Source: Pseudomonas cichorii
GTDB taxonomy: Bacteria > Pseudomonadota > Gammaproteobacteria > Pseudomonadales > Pseudomonadaceae
Length of the DNA stretch: 64,000 nucleotides
Direction of reading: 5' to 3'
Assembly: GCF_003700275.1 (NCBI RefSeq)
Contig: NZ_RBRE01000049.1
Span: 1-64,000, forward strand
Numbering within the stretch: position 1 is the stretch's first letter; every line of letters starts with the position of its first letter. The notes under the pieces are model-generated. The model was not told where the DNA came from, ran no database searches, and was given only the letters and a program-made list of their open reading frames with translations. Shown here one piece after another: positions 11,159 through 22,057 of this stretch. The translations under genes were made by a program, and so were the position numbers.

Positions 11159-11893
11159 TCAGGCGTGTTCCACCGAACCGATGAAATTTGCCAGCTCCGG
11201 GGTTTTCGGATTGGCGAACAGTTCTTTCGGGTCGCCCACTTCATGCACTTTGCCCTGATGCATGAAAACCAGCTTGTCGCCAACTTCCCGGGCGAAGCGC
11301 ATTTCATGAGTCACCATGATCAGCGTCATGCCGTCGGCCGCCAGCTGGCGCACGACGCTGAGTACTTCGTTGACCAGTTCCGGGTCCAGGGCCGAGGTGA
11401 TTTCATCGCATAGCAGCACCTTGGGCGACATCGCCAGGGCCCGGGCAATGGCCACGCGCTGTTGCTGGCCGCCGGACAGGCGTTCCGGGAAGGCGTCGAA
11501 CTTCTCGCCCAGGCCGACACGTTCGAGCATTTTTCTGGCCAGCACAGCGGCTTCGGCCTTGGGCACCTTCTGTACGACCTGCGGGGCGAGCATGACGTTT
11601 TCGCCCACGCTCAGGTGCGGAAACAGGTTGAATTGCTGGAACACCATGCCGACCTTCTGCCGCAGCGTGCGCAGGTCTGCGCGGGCAGCGTCCAGATACT
11701 CGCCGTCGACCTCGATCACTCCATCGTTGATCGACTCCAGCCCGTTGAGCGTGCGCAGCAGCGTGCTCTTGCCCGAGCCGCTGCGCCCGATGATCGCCAC
11801 GACCTGGCCTTCCTCGACAGAAAGGTCGATGCCTTTGAGTACGTGATGGTCGCCGTAGTATTTATGCAGGGCGGAAATTCTAAGCAGAGGCAT
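11159..11893 (-). CDS. Polar amino-acid ABC transporter, ATP-binding subunit
   Basis: Energises the importer encoded by the three genes upstream of it. 244 residues from the ATG at 11893, which has AGGAG just upstream. Walker A GRSGSGKST (36-44), signature LSGGQQQR (139-146), Walker B VLLCDE (159-164) and H-loop VTHEM are all intact. The proline that usually follows the Walker B glutamate is isoleucine here (CDEIT), a minor variant. Closest in style to GlnQ/HisP-type subunits. The start overlaps the end of the preceding permease gene by 14 bases, indicating translational coupling. Confidence 0.96.
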   Translation of the reverse strand: MPLLRISALHKYYGDHHVLKGIDLSVEEGQVVAIIGRSGSGKSTLLRTLNGLESINDGVIEVDGEYLDAARADLRTLRQKVGMVFQQFNLFPHLSVGENVMLAPQVVQKVPKAEAAVLARKMLERVGLGEKFDAFPERLSGGQQQRVAIARALAMSPKVLLCDEITSALDPELVNEVLSVVRQLAADGMTLIMVTHEMRFAREVGDKLVFMHQGKVHEVGDPKELFANPKTPELANFIGSVEHA

Positions 11894-12527
11894 GCAGTCT
11901 CCTTTCCAGATGGCGCGCACACAGCGACAAGGGGTAGCAAAGGATGAAGTAGCCCAGGGCAACGAAGCCGTAGACCATGAAGGGTTCAAATGTGGCGTTG
12001 GCCAGCATGCTGCCGGTCTTGGTCAGCTCGGTGAAGCCGATGATCGAGGTCACTGCGGTGCCTTTGACTACCTGCACCGAGAAACCGACCGTCGGCGCCA
12101 CCGCAATGCGCAATGCCTGCGGCAGGATCACGTAACGCATTTGTTCGAGCGGCGTCATCGCCAGGCTGGCGGAAGCTTCCCACTGGCCCTTGGTGATCGA
12201 CTCCACGCAACCTCGCCAGATCTCGGCCAGATAAGCGCTGGTGAAGAGCGTCAAGGCCAGGGCGGCGGCGGCCCAGGGGGAAATATCCACCCCCATCAAG
12301 GCCACGCCGAAGAACACCAGAAACAACTGCATCAACAGCGGCGTGCCCTGGAACAGTTCTATATAGATCCTGGCCGCGACCCTTGGTCCGGTCTTGTCCG
12401 AAATACGCATGCCCATCACTAGTAGCCCGATCAGGCCGCCGCCGATGAACGCCACCAGCGACAGGGCCACGGTCCATTGCAGGCCGATCAGCAGGTTGCG
12501 CAGGATGTCCCACAGAGTGAAATCCAT
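11880..12527 (-). CDS. Polar amino-acid ABC transporter, permease subunit 2
   Basis: Integral membrane subunit of the HisM/GlnP type, 215 residues with about five hydrophobic helices. The family signature is visible: IELFQGTPLLMQLFLVFFG, then the EAA-type loop GQWEASASLAMTPLEQMRYV that contacts the ATPase. The ATG at 12527 has GAGGAG upstream and overlaps the stop codon of the first permease by one base (TGATG). Pairs with the other permease to form the membrane channel. Confidence 0.95.
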   Translation of the reverse strand: MDFTLWDILRNLLIGLQWTVALSLVAFIGGGLIGLLVMGMRISDKTGPRVAARIYIELFQGTPLLMQLFLVFFGVALMGVDISPWAAAALALTLFTSAYLAEIWRGCVESITKGQWEASASLAMTPLEQMRYVILPQALRIAVAPTVGFSVQVVKGTAVTSIIGFTELTKTGSMLANATFEPFMVYGFVALGYFILCYPLSLCARHLERRLHASA

Positions 12528-13192
12528 CAGCGGCTCCTCGTCAGGTAGCGGCGCCCGATCCAGGCCAGCAATTGCCGGATCAGCAACGCCATGCACAGGT
12601 AGATCAGCGTGGTGACGATGTACGTCTCAAAGGCGCGGAAGTTGCGCGACTGGAGGAAGTTGGCGAAAAAGCTCAGCTCCTCGGTGGCGATCTGCGAGCA
12701 GACTGCCGAACCGAGCATGACGATGATGATCTGGCTGCTGAGGGCTGGCCAGACCTTGCCCAGCGCTGGCGCCAGCACCACATGGCGAAACGCTTCAAAG
12801 CGATTCATGGCCAGTGCCGCGGCAGCTTCAAGCTGGCCCTTGGGGATCGCCTGAATGCCTGCGCGGATGATTTCCGTCGAATAGGCGCCCAGATTGATGA
12901 CCATCGCCAGCACCGCTGCCTGCCACTCCGAGATCTGCACGCCCAGCGAGGGCAGGCCAAAGAAGATGAAAAACAGCTGGACCAGAAACGGCGTATTGCG
13001 GATCAGCTCGACATAGATGCCGAAGATCGTCGCGAACGGCTGGATCTTCCAGGCCCTCACCACCGCGCCAAGGATGCCCAGGCTGACCCCGAGCAACGTA
13101 CCAATGGCCGTCAGTTCCAGCGTGAACAAGGCCCCGCGCAGCAAGAGATCGGCGCTTTGCAGGACCGGTGTAAAGTCGAATTGATAAGCCAT
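12527..13192 (-). CDS. Polar amino-acid ABC transporter, permease subunit 1
   Basis: 221 residues with five hydrophobic helices. The HisQ/GltJ-type signature YVELIRNTPFLVQLFFIFFG is followed by the EAA loop GQLEAAAALAMNRFEAFRHV. It begins 29 bases downstream of the binding-protein stop and ends overlapping the second permease start, so binding protein, two permeases and ATPase form one four-gene operon read leftwards. Confidence 0.95.
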   Translation of the reverse strand: MAYQFDFTPVLQSADLLLRGALFTLELTAIGTLLGVSLGILGAVVRAWKIQPFATIFGIYVELIRNTPFLVQLFFIFFGLPSLGVQISEWQAAVLAMVINLGAYSTEIIRAGIQAIPKGQLEAAAALAMNRFEAFRHVVLAPALGKVWPALSSQIIIVMLGSAVCSQIATEELSFFANFLQSRNFRAFETYIVTTLIYLCMALLIRQLLAWIGRRYLTRSR

Positions 13193-13221
13193 TGGCGGAT
13201 CCCGTGATCAGCAAGCAGTGA

Positions 13222-14007
13222 TCAAAGATCGGCTGGCAGCGGTTGCTTGAGCCAGGTCACGGAAGCCTTTTCCAGCGAACCGTCAGCCTTGGCGGCGTTG
13301 AGGATTTCGTTGACCTTGCCCAGCAGTTCCGGCTGGTTCTTGTTGACCCCGACGTAGACCGGCGAGTCCTTGAGTTTCACTTTCAGGGCCGGGATGCGTT
13401 TCGGGCTGCGCTCGCTGATCGCGACCATTACCACGTTGCCGCTGGCGATCAGGTCGGTCTGGCCGGCCAGGTAGGCGGCGATGGTCGAATTGTTGTCTTC
13501 AAAGCGCTTGATGGTTGCGCCTTCGGGGGCCACGGCGGTCAGCTCGATATCTTCGATGGCGCCGCGGGTCACGCTGATGGTCTTGCCCTTGAGGTCATTG
13601 ATTTCCTTGACCGGCGCATCGGGTGGACCGAAGACCGCCAGGTAGAACGGAGCGTAGGCACGGGAGAAGTCGATGACTTTCTCGCGATCCGGGTTCTTGC
13701 CAAGGCTGGAAATCACCAGGTCGACCTTGCCCGTGGTCAGGTAGGGAATGCGGTTGGTGCTGTTGACCGGCGTCAGTTCAAGTTTGACTTTCAACTTGTC
13801 GGCCAGCAGTTGTGCGGTATCGATATCCAGGCCGCGCGGTTTCATGTCCGGGCCTACCGAGCCAAACGGAGGGAAGTCCTGAGGCACAGCCACTTTCAAT
13901 GTGCCGCGCGCTACGACGTCATCCAGGCCGCTGGCATGGGCAGGAGTCTGGCTGAGCATCAGGCTGGCAAACAAGGCAGTAAGCAGTGCGCTGTAACGCT
14001 TGGTCAT
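13222..14007 (-). CDS. Polar amino-acid ABC transporter, periplasmic binding protein
   Basis: 261 residues, a family-3 solute-binding protein. Signal peptide at about 1-25 (hydrophobic core LLTALFASLMLS, likely cleavage after AHA). The mature part starts with the usual LKVAVPQDFPPFG and continues with GLDIDTAQLLADKL and GKVDLVISSLGKNPDREKVIDFS, the ligand-contact regions of glutamine/arginine/aspartate binders. First gene of the operon. An operator-like palindrome lies 111 bases upstream and matches one over the regulator's start. The exact amino-acid substrate cannot be read from sequence. Confidence 0.95.
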   Translation of the reverse strand: MTKRYSALLTALFASLMLSQTPAHASGLDDVVARGTLKVAVPQDFPPFGSVGPDMKPRGLDIDTAQLLADKLKVKLELTPVNSTNRIPYLTTGKVDLVISSLGKNPDREKVIDFSRAYAPFYLAVFGPPDAPVKEINDLKGKTISVTRGAIEDIELTAVAPEGATIKRFEDNNSTIAAYLAGQTDLIASGNVVMVAISERSPKRIPALKVKLKDSPVYVGVNKNQPELLGKVNEILNAAKADGSLEKASVTWLKQPLPADL

Positions 14008-14117
14008 GGGAAATCTCCGAACGGAACGAAAGATGTTGGCCTGTCCTGTAGTGCACAGCCCATGCCACTCATCCTGTTTGCGCCGTAACTCAGGCTTTCC
14101 AGACGGATTTTGGTCTT

Positions 14118-14132
14118 ACTGGTCTGAACAGT
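14118..14132. promoter_or_regulatory. Operator-like site 1 of the GntR/ABC transporter divergon
   Basis: ACTGGTCTGAACAGT, with inverted ends ACTG and CAGT around 7 bases. It differs by one base from the site at 14243-14257. It lies upstream of the binding-protein gene, in the region expected for its promoter. Confidence 0.55.
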
Positions 14133-14242
14133 TGGCGTGCCGGTTGCCCTGCTTTGGAGCGCCTGAAAGCCGCGCCGCCCCAGTGCTGGGCGTCACTTGC
14201 CGGATTGTGGAGATGGCGATAAAAGGGATTTTTACTGGACTG

Positions 14243-14257
14243 ACTGGCCTGAACAGT
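14243..14257. promoter_or_regulatory. Operator-like site 2, over the start of the GntR-type regulator
   Basis: ACTGGCCTGAACAGT, 14 of 15 bases identical to site 1. It ends one base before the regulator's ATG and occupies the place of its Shine-Dalgarno sequence, which is otherwise not visible. This fits autoregulation by a FadR-type repressor. Confidence 0.55.
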
Positions 14258-14258
14258 G

Positions 14259-14963
14259 ATGCCGCAAAATGCACTCGCAGTACCTGAATCGGCCCTTCGG
14301 GCAATCCGCAAGCTGATTGCCGAGCAAGGCTACAAACCTGGCGACAGCCTGCCTTCGCAGCGGGATCTGGCGGTATTGCTGGGCGTCAGCCGGGCCTCGT
14401 TGCGCGAAGCCCTGTCGTCGTTGAGCGCCCTGGGCATCGTCAGTGTGCAGCCGGGCAAAGGAGTGTTCATTCAAGCGCTTTCTGAACCAGAACAGCGCAC
14501 GGGTGGTTTTTCCTGGCCTTTCGATGCACGGGTTTCTCCGGCCGACACGTTTCAGTTGCGTTATGCGCTGGAAGGCTTTGCCGCCGGTCTGGCCGCGGTC
14601 ACCCTGACCGCCGACGAGCGGGATGTACTGGAAGACAATGTCGAAGCCATGCGTCTGGAATTGCGCGCCGGGGATTTTGAGGCGGCGTCCAGGCTGGACT
14701 TCGAGTTTCATCGGCACATTCTGGTCGCCAGTGGCAATCAGGCCATGTTGGGAATTGTCACGGCAGGTGCGGACATCTTCCTCGAAAGTCAGAAAATGCC
14801 GTTCATTCGTGCCGGAAGAGTCATGGAAACCTGGCAGGAACATCGCAAGATTCTGCGGGCCCTTGCCCGGCATGCATCCGGTCCGGCGCAAAAGGCCATG
14901 CAGGAACACATCCGTGGCGCGGCATTGCGTACAGGGATTGTGTTTGTTTCGCCTGCCAGCTGA
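14259..14963 (+). CDS. GntR-family regulator, FadR subfamily (FCD domain)
   Basis: About 234 residues. N-terminal winged helix (GDSLPSQRDLAVLLGVSRAS, followed by LREALSSLSALGIVSVQPGKG) and an all-helical FCD effector domain with the metal-site histidines expected of the family (DFEFHRHILVASGN, then WQEHRKILRALARH). FadR-type proteins usually sense small organic acids or amino-acid derivatives. Divergent from the ABC importer operon, so it most likely represses that operon and itself. A GTG at 14256 is directly in front of the ATG and could also be used. No clear Shine-Dalgarno precedes either. Confidence 0.93.
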   Translation: MPQNALAVPESALRAIRKLIAEQGYKPGDSLPSQRDLAVLLGVSRASLREALSSLSALGIVSVQPGKGVFIQALSEPEQRTGGFSWPFDARVSPADTFQLRYALEGFAAGLAAVTLTADERDVLEDNVEAMRLELRAGDFEAASRLDFEFHRHILVASGNQAMLGIVTAGADIFLESQKMPFIRAGRVMETWQEHRKILRALARHASGPAQKAMQEHIRGAALRTGIVFVSPAS

Positions 14964-15085
14964 ATGCCGGGCTATAACCAGATTCACTGGTTGCCATAGC
15001 CAGACTCAATTAACCTCGTCTTCCTGAATGGCATCAGGCCCGCTATGATGAGCGTCGTTTTTAGCCTACGACCTCGGAGAACTCC

Positions 15086-15415
15086 ATGAGTAGCGACCTG
15101 ATCAAACACGTCACCGACGCCAGCTTTGAAGCCGATGTACTCAAGGCTTCGGGCCCTGTGCTTGTTGACTACTGGGCTGAGTGGTGTGGCCCATGCAAGA
15201 TGATTGCACCGGTTCTGGACGAAATCGCCAGCACCTACGAAGGCAAGCTGACTGTCGTCAAGCTGAACATCGACGCCAACGCGGAAACCCCGGCCAAGCA
15301 TGGCGTGCGTGGTATCCCTACGCTGATGCTGTTCAAGGACGGCAACGTTGAAGCCACGAAAGTGGGCGCCTTGTCCAAGTCGCAATTGGCCGCCTTCATC
15401 GACGCCAATCTTTGA
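15086..15415 (+). CDS. trxA: Thioredoxin 1
   Basis: Cytosolic protein disulfide reductase, recycled by thioredoxin reductase with NADPH. 109 residues with the active site WAEWCGPCK (Cys34, Cys37) and the conserved cis-proline loop RGIPTLML. It is preceded by a normal Shine-Dalgarno (CGGAGAA) and followed by a strong terminator, so it is probably transcribed alone. The trxA-rho order is conserved in pseudomonads. Confidence 0.98.
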   Translation: MSSDLIKHVTDASFEADVLKASGPVLVDYWAEWCGPCKMIAPVLDEIASTYEGKLTVVKLNIDANAETPAKHGVRGIPTLMLFKDGNVEATKVGALSKSQLAAFIDANL

Positions 15416-15426
15416 TGTATCTAAAG

Positions 15427-15449
15427 CCCCGCGAATAGCGGGGTTTTTT
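15427..15449 (+). terminator. Rho-independent terminator of trxA
   Basis: CCCCGC, loop GAATA, GCGGGG (15427-15443), followed by six T residues. Confidence 0.93.
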
Positions 15450-15641
15450 CTGGCATCGTACTAGACGCCCGGAAAATCAAGTGGTACATTCGGCCCCGCA
15501 ATGGAATCTCCATTGCCCCCTGCAAGCCGTCGCCGACGCTCTCCTTTCGATTTAGTACGCGATCCTGTCGCCTTCTCTGCGGCGCGGCCTCATTAAGCCA
15601 AAAGCTTAATTTCCCTTCATACATGATTACGTCATTCCCAT
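15450..15641 (+). other. Promoter and untranslated leader of rho
   Basis: 192 bases between the trxA terminator and the rho start, with no ORF. In other bacteria Rho terminates within its own leader when abundant, so this region may carry that autoregulation. It is C-rich in places (15510-15560), as rut sites are, but no specific element can be assigned. Confidence 0.4.
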
Positions 15642-16901
<1,260 letters not shown>

Positions 16902-16926
16902 CCGACCGGCTGAACCGCAGCAGAAG

Positions 16927-16952
16927 ATGGCGCCCCACGGGGCGCCATTTTT
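16927..16952 (+). terminator. Rho-independent terminator after rho
   Basis: ATGGCGCCCC pairs with GGGGCGCCAT (16927-16948) around a tiny loop and is followed by a T run (16949-16952). Confidence 0.9.
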
Positions 16953-16969
16953 GTTGGTGAACATTGCAG

Positions 16970-17057
16970 TTGGAGCGGATTCATCCGCAAAAAATGCATA
17001 TATCCCTTACGAATATATCGCCTGTCATTTTGCTTTCGCGGCTGAAGCCGCTCCCAC
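16970..17057. repeat. REP element pair (GGAGCGGATTCATCCGC type)
   Basis: TTGGAGCGGATTCATCCGCAA (16970-16990) and the inverse-oriented TTTCGCGGCTGAAGCCGCTCCCAC-type unit (17034-17057) are two palindromes facing each other about 43 bases apart. This is the common intergenic REP arrangement of Pseudomonas, here between rho and ubiD. Confidence 0.75.
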
Positions 17058-17161
17058 ACCGTCTATACCGCGCTGGAATGATTTCGTTTTCACAGTTCAG
17101 GGCTGCCACGGACCTGCAGAGCAGGTACGATGTGCATCTATTTGAATAAGTGGCCGGGTTA

Positions 17162-18628
17162 ATGAAATTCAAGGACCTAAGGGATTTCGTGCAGCAGCTT
17201 GAGCAGCGCGGAGAGTTGAAACGCATTCAGATGCCCATTTCCCCTGTGCTGGAAATGACGGAAATCTGCGACCGGACGCTGCGCGCCAAAGGGCCTGCGC
17301 TGTTGTTTGAAAAACCGGTCGGCTTCGACATTCCGGTACTCGGCAACCTGTTCGGCACACCGGAGCGGGTCGCCATGGGCATGGGCGCCGAGTCGGTCAG
17401 CGAGCTGCGGGAAATTGGCCAGTTGCTGGCTTTCCTCAAGGAGCCGGAGCCACCCAAGGGCCTGAAAGACGCCTGGTCGAAGTTGCCGATCTTCAAGAAA
17501 GTCATCTCCATGGCCCCCAAGGTGGTCAAGGATGCGCCTTGCCAGGAGATCGTCATCGAAGGTGATGACGTCGACCTGAACATGCTGCCCGTACAGACCT
17601 GCTGGCCAGGCGATGTTGCCCCGCTGATTACCTGGGGCCTGACGGTCACTCGCGGGCCGAACAAGGATCGCCAGAACCTCGGTATCTATCGCCAGCAGGT
17701 GATTGGTCGCAACAAGGTCATCATGCGCTGGCTCAGCCATCGCGGCGGTGCGCTGGACTTCAAGGAATGGTGCGCCAAGCATCCGGGTGAACCGTTCCCG
17801 GTGGCCGTGGCGCTGGGCGCAGACCCGGCGACCATCCTTGGCGCGGTGACGCCTGTGCCGGACAGCCTGTCCGAATATGCCTTTGCAGGCCTGTTGCGTG
17901 GCACGCGCACCGAACTGATCAAGTGCCGTGGCAATAACCTGCAAGTGCCGGCCAGTGCGGAAATCGTCCTGGAAGGAGTGATTCATCCCGGCGAGATGGC
18001 CGACGAAGGCCCTTACGGCGACCACACCGGCTATTACAACGAAGTGGACAGTTTCCCGGTGTTCACCGTCGAGCGCATCACGCACCGTATCAAGCCGATC
18101 TACCACAGCACTTACACCGGCCGTCCGCCGGATGAGCCGGCGATTCTGGGCGTGGCGCTGAACGAAGTGTTTGTGCCGATCCTGCAAAAGCAGTTTCCGG
18201 AAATCACCGATTTCTACCTGCCGCCCGAAGGCTGTTCCTACCGCATGGCCGTCGTGACCATGAAGAAACAGTATCCAGGTCATGCCAAGCGCGTGATGCT
18301 GGGTGTCTGGTCGTTCCTGCGGCAGTTCATGTACACCAAGTTCGTGATCGTGACCGACGACGACATCAACGCTCGCGACTGGAACGATGTGATCTGGGCC
18401 ATTACCACGCGCATGGACCCCAAGCGCGACACGGTCATGATCGAGAACACGCCTATCGATTATCTGGACTTTGCTTCACCGGTATCCGGGTTGGGTTCCA
18501 AGATGGGGCTGGACGCCACACATAAATGGCCGGGCGAAACCACGCGCGAGTGGGGCCGGGCTATTGTCAAGGACGAGGCGACTACACGTCGGGTCGATGA
18601 AATCTGGAATCAATTGGGAATAGATTGA
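17162..18628 (+). CDS. ubiD: 4-hydroxy-3-polyprenylbenzoate decarboxylase UbiD
   Basis: Removes the carboxyl group from the prenylated aromatic ring in ubiquinone synthesis, using the prenylated FMN made by UbiX. 488 residues from the ATG at 17162 ([20 protein letters not shown]), the family's usual start and length; an in-frame GTG at 17150 would add only four residues. The decarboxylase core is intact, with [40 protein letters not shown] and the active-site E/R region around [15 protein letters not shown]. Its stop codon overlaps the next gene's ATG by one base. Confidence 0.97.
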   Translation: MKFKDLRDFVQQLEQRGELKRIQMPISPVLEMTEICDRTLRAKGPALLFEKPVGFDIPVLGNLFGTPERVAMGMGAESVSELREIGQLLAFLKEPEPPKGLKDAWSKLPIFKKVISMAPKVVKDAPCQEIVIEGDDVDLNMLPVQTCWPGDVAPLITWGLTVTRGPNKDRQNLGIYRQQVIGRNKVIMRWLSHRGGALDFKEWCAKHPGEPFPVAVALGADPATILGAVTPVPDSLSEYAFAGLLRGTRTELIKCRGNNLQVPASAEIVLEGVIHPGEMADEGPYGDHTGYYNEVDSFPVFTVERITHRIKPIYHSTYTGRPPDEPAILGVALNEVFVPILQKQFPEITDFYLPPEGCSYRMAVVTMKKQYPGHAKRVMLGVWSFLRQFMYTKFVIVTDDDINARDWNDVIWAITTRMDPKRDTVMIENTPIDYLDFASPVSGLGSKMGLDATHKWPGETTREWGRAIVKDEATTRRVDEIWNQLGID

Positions 18629-19596
18629 TGCGTGTAACGTTGCAGCCGTCGGGCGCAGTGCTGGAAACCCTGCCGGGCGAGCGGATTCTCGATGCAGCAC
18701 AGCGCCTGGGCTATGAATGCCCGCAGAGCTGTCGCAACGGCAACTGCCATGTCTGTTCGGCGCTGCTGGTGCACGGCCGCGTGCAGCAGGCCAGTGACGA
18801 ACTGACCCATGGCGAGATCTATACCTGCCTGGCCGAGCCGCTGGAGGCTTGCGAAGTGTTGTGGGATGCAGTCCTGCCGCTTGGTCAGTTGCCGGTGCGC
18901 CAGTTCGCCTGCCAGCTCAGCGAGTGCGTGGCAGTCGGTGGCGATGTCTGGCGCATTGGTCTGCGCGCTCCGGCCGGCAAGCTGCCGCGCTATCATGCCG
19001 GCCAATACCTGATGATCGAGCGCGAGAACGGCGAAAAATCCGCCTTCTCGCTGGCTTCTGCGCCGCACAACGGGCGCGATCTGCAAATGCACGTGCTGGT
19101 TCGCGAAGACAGTGCCCGCGCATTGATCGACCAGTTGCAGCGCAACCGGATGGTTCGGGTCGAGCTGCCGTTTGGCGACACCCACCTTGCCGATCTGCCG
19201 GACGGCCCGCTGGTGTTGATCGCGGCTGGCACCGGCATGGCTCAGATGAGCAGCCTGATCGAACATTGTCGGGCCAAGGGCTTCAGTCATCCGGTGCACC
19301 TGTACTGGGGCGTTCGTCGCCCGGAAGACTTTTACGACATTCCCCATTGGGACGAGTGGGCCACATTGCCCAACCTGTTCCTGCACAAGGTGGTCAGTGA
19401 TTTGTGTGGCTGGGAAGGACGCTGTGGGATGCTGCATGAAGCGGTTTGCGATGACATCGGCGATCTTTCCGCGATCCATGTCTATGGCAGCGGCTCTCCG
19501 GCGATGATCTACGGCACTCTGGATGCATTGGTCAGCGCTGGCATGGAGGCGCATCAGATGCGTGCCGACGTGTTTGCCTACGCACCGCGTGCATGA
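18628..19596 (+). CDS. Ferredoxin-type NAD(P)H-flavin reductase (CDP-6-deoxy-3,4-glucoseen reductase-like)
   Basis: 322 residues with two modules. The N-terminus (about 1-88) is a plant-type [2Fe-2S] ferredoxin with Cys35, Cys40, Cys43 and Cys67. The rest is an FAD/NAD(P)H reductase of the ferredoxin-NADP reductase family (SAFSLASAP for FAD, VLIAAGTGMAQMSSL for the nucleotide). The module order matches phenol-hydroxylase and AscD-type reductases. The one-base overlap with ubiD suggests a role linked to UbiD/UbiX or flavin supply, but the electron acceptor is not known. This gene follows ubiD in other pseudomonads as well. Confidence 0.93.
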   Translation: MRVTLQPSGAVLETLPGERILDAAQRLGYECPQSCRNGNCHVCSALLVHGRVQQASDELTHGEIYTCLAEPLEACEVLWDAVLPLGQLPVRQFACQLSECVAVGGDVWRIGLRAPAGKLPRYHAGQYLMIERENGEKSAFSLASAPHNGRDLQMHVLVREDSARALIDQLQRNRMVRVELPFGDTHLADLPDGPLVLIAAGTGMAQMSSLIEHCRAKGFSHPVHLYWGVRRPEDFYDIPHWDEWATLPNLFLHKVVSDLCGWEGRCGMLHEAVCDDIGDLSAIHVYGSGSPAMIYGTLDALVSAGMEAHQMRADVFAYAPRA

Positions 19597-19806
19597 CAAC
19601 TGACTGACGGCCTTGTAACCGGATTGCAAAATATTTCATTCGCTTATAGCTTATAGCGATGAGAACACATCGCATGATGCTTTTTCACTTTTCAAGGCAA
19701 GCCGCTGGCTTGTGGCTGTAAACGCACCACGACACCTTGGCGCCGCTTGCCTGAGCGGGTCCTCAGGGCTCGGTCATGACTGGCAGTCAAGCTGTCAGGG
19801 AGGCAA

Positions 19807-20481
19807 ATGGAGAACCCAATCAATGAATTGGCGGCGGCCGTGCATGACGGCCTTGGGCTCAAGTATCCGCCAGTAATCGACCTTGGCCCGCAACTGACCC
19901 GCGAGCAACTGCTTGCCTCGATGAATGCCACCATGCGCCGCCACAAGGGCGGACCTGTCTGGCTGTTCGCCTACGGCTCGCTGATCTGGCGCCCGGAGTG
20001 CAGCGCTGTCGAGCAGCGGCGCGCAAGGGTTCATGGTTACCATCGTGGCCTGTACCTGTGGTCGCATGAGCACCGCGGCACGCCGGAAGTGCCAGGCCTG
20101 GTATTCGGCCTGGATCGTGGCGGCTCCTGCACGGGGTTTGCCTATCGCTTGCCGGATGAATGCCTGGAAGAGTCGCTGTTCGCGCTCTGGCAGCGCGAGA
20201 TGCCCTATCCCTCCTATCGGCCACACTGGCTGAGCTGTCGTCTTGAGGATGGCAGACAGGTGCAGGCCCTGGGATTTGTGCTGGAGCGGCATTTGCCCAG
20301 CTACGCGGGCAACCTGCCAGACAGTGTGCTGAGCCAGGTGCTGGCCAGCGCCTGCGGGCGGTATGGCACCACCCGCGAATATGTGGAACAGACCGCCAAC
20401 GCCCTGCGCAGCCACGCCATGCCAGACCTGAATCTGGAGGCGCGGCTCAAGCGTTGCCGGTCAGCCCCGGTTACGCTCTGA
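19807..20481 (+). CDS. chaC: Glutathione-specific gamma-glutamylcyclotransferase, ChaC-like
   Basis: Cleaves glutathione to 5-oxoproline and Cys-Gly in the cytosol. 224 residues. The family signature VWLFAYGSLIWRPE (51-64) binds the gamma-glutamyl group, and the partner regions RVHGYHRGLYLWSHEHRGTP and GLVFGLDRGGSCTGFAYRLP are present. The N-terminal 45 residues are an extension seen in pseudomonad ChaC. GGGAGG precedes the ATG by 3 bases. The 210-base upstream gap contains a short tandem GCTTATAGCTTATAGC (19644-19659) and nothing else assignable. It converges on glpT with a one-base gap. Confidence 0.93.
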   Translation: MENPINELAAAVHDGLGLKYPPVIDLGPQLTREQLLASMNATMRRHKGGPVWLFAYGSLIWRPECSAVEQRRARVHGYHRGLYLWSHEHRGTPEVPGLVFGLDRGGSCTGFAYRLPDECLEESLFALWQREMPYPSYRPHWLSCRLEDGRQVQALGFVLERHLPSYAGNLPDSVLSQVLASACGRYGTTREYVEQTANALRSHAMPDLNLEARLKRCRSAPVTL

Positions 20482-20482
20482 C

Positions 20483-21832
20483 TCAGGCCTTGGTCGGGCG
20501 CGAGGTGCTGGCGACCTGCTTGTGACGTAGCGTCGGCGCAAGGAATGCCATTGCCAGGATGCACGCGCCGATCAGCAGCACGAAGCCGCCATCCCAGCCG
20601 AAATGGTCGACGGTGTAGCCCATCGCTGCACTCGCCGCCACCGAGCCACCCAGGTAGCCGAACAAGCCGGTGAAGCCTGCCGCAGTACCGGCGGCCTTCT
20701 TGGGGGCGAGTTCCAGTGCCTGCAGGCCGATCAGCATCACCGGGCCGTAGATCAGGAAGCCAATCGAAACCAGAGCGATCATGTCGACGGTCGGGTTGCC
20801 TTCCGGGTTCAGCCAGTACACCAGCGTGGCGATGGTCACCAGGAACATGAACACCATGCCGGTCAGGCCACGGTTACCCTTGAAGATCTTGTCCGACATC
20901 CAGCCGCACAGCAGCGTGCCCGGAATGCCCGCCCACTCGTACAGGAAGTAGGCCCACGAAGTCTTGTCGACGGTGAAGTGCTTGGCTTCTTTCAGGTAGG
21001 TCGGAGCCCAGTCCAGCACGCCGTAACGCAGCAGGTAAACGAAGACGTTGGCCAGGGCGATGTACCACAGCAGTTTGTTGCGCAGTACGTATTTGACGAA
21101 GATTTCCCTGGCGCTGAATTCTTCTTCATGGCTGGCATCGTAGCCTTCCGGATAGTCGTTCTTGTAATGCTCGATCGGCGGCAGGCCGACCGATTGCGGC
21201 GTGTCGCGCATGGTCGCGAAGGCAAACACCGCCACCAGCAGTGCCACGGATGCAGGTACATAGAATGCCGCGTGCCAGTCGTTGGTCCAGCCCATGCCGA
21301 GCAGGAACAGCGGACCGATCAGACCGCCGCCGACGTTATGCGCCACGTTCCACACCGACACCACACCGCCGCGTTCTTTCTGCGACCACCAGTGCACCAT
21401 CGTCCGCCCGCTCGGCGGCCAGCCCATGCCTTGTGCCCAGCCGTTGATGAACAACAGCACAAACATGATCGTGACACTGGACGTCGCCCAGGGCGCGAAA
21501 CCGAAAATGAACATTATCCCGGCCGATACCAGCAAGCCGAACGGCAGGAAATAGCGTGGGTTGGAGCGGTCGGAAACCAGTCCCATCAGGAACTTCGACA
21601 GGCCATAGGCAATCGCGATGGCCGACATCGCCACCCCCAACTGCCCGCGTGTATAGCCCTCGTCGATCAGGTAAGGCATCGCCAGGGAGAAGTTCTTGCG
21701 CAGCAGGTAGTAACCGGCATAACCGATGAAAATACCGGCGAAGATCTGCCAGCGCAGACGCCGATAAGTGCTATCGACCTTTTCTTCGGGAATGGGTGCC
21801 TGGTGTGCGGCAGGACGGAAAAACGCAAACAT
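20483..21832 (-). CDS. glpT: Glycerol-3-phosphate transporter GlpT
   Basis: Major-facilitator antiporter that takes up sn-glycerol-3-phosphate in exchange for phosphate; it also imports fosfomycin. 449 residues with 12 membrane helices in the organophosphate:Pi antiporter pattern. The signature [20 protein letters not shown] (27-46) carries the substrate-binding arginine, and the second-half counterpart [19 protein letters not shown] is clear. Upstream the AT-rich region contains a TTCG-rich element that may be a GlpR operator. It is not part of a glp operon in this window. Confidence 0.97.
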   Translation of the reverse strand: MFAFFRPAAHQAPIPEEKVDSTYRRLRWQIFAGIFIGYAGYYLLRKNFSLAMPYLIDEGYTRGQLGVAMSAIAIAYGLSKFLMGLVSDRSNPRYFLPFGLLVSAGIMFIFGFAPWATSSVTIMFVLLFINGWAQGMGWPPSGRTMVHWWSQKERGGVVSVWNVAHNVGGGLIGPLFLLGMGWTNDWHAAFYVPASVALLVAVFAFATMRDTPQSVGLPPIEHYKNDYPEGYDASHEEEFSAREIFVKYVLRNKLLWYIALANVFVYLLRYGVLDWAPTYLKEAKHFTVDKTSWAYFLYEWAGIPGTLLCGWMSDKIFKGNRGLTGMVFMFLVTIATLVYWLNPEGNPTVDMIALVSIGFLIYGPVMLIGLQALELAPKKAAGTAAGFTGLFGYLGGSVAASAAMGYTVDHFGWDGGFVLLIGACILAMAFLAPTLRHKQVASTSRPTKA

Positions 21833-21855
21833 GGAGACGCTCCGGATTTTTATTC

Positions 21856-21874
21856 TTTGCGAAAGCGAATATTA
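21856..21874 (-). promoter_or_regulatory. Possible GlpR-like operator upstream of glpT
   Basis: On the minus strand ATATTCGCTTTCGCAAA lies 24-42 bases before the glpT start. It resembles the TTCG-N-CGAA half-site pattern of DeoR-family GlpR operators, but imperfectly. Confidence 0.3.
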
Positions 21875-22057
21875 CATTTTCGTTACAGAAAAAAGCAGTG
21901 CTTTTTCCGAGATCTGCGTAGGAATGTGCGGTTGTTCGTGTTCCTTTGTGAACATTTTGTCTGGGGGCTTGAGAGGTTCCTGGAGCTGGTTGGATGCGGC
22001 AGGGCCTGGCATCGTCTGCCTACCCTGCTAGATTGATCATTTGACAGCAGCCCAGCG

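Noticed and set aside
21960..21985. Second hrp box near GGTTCC at 21975
   Set aside because: On the minus strand GGAACC is present but no CCACNNA follows at 15-16 bases.
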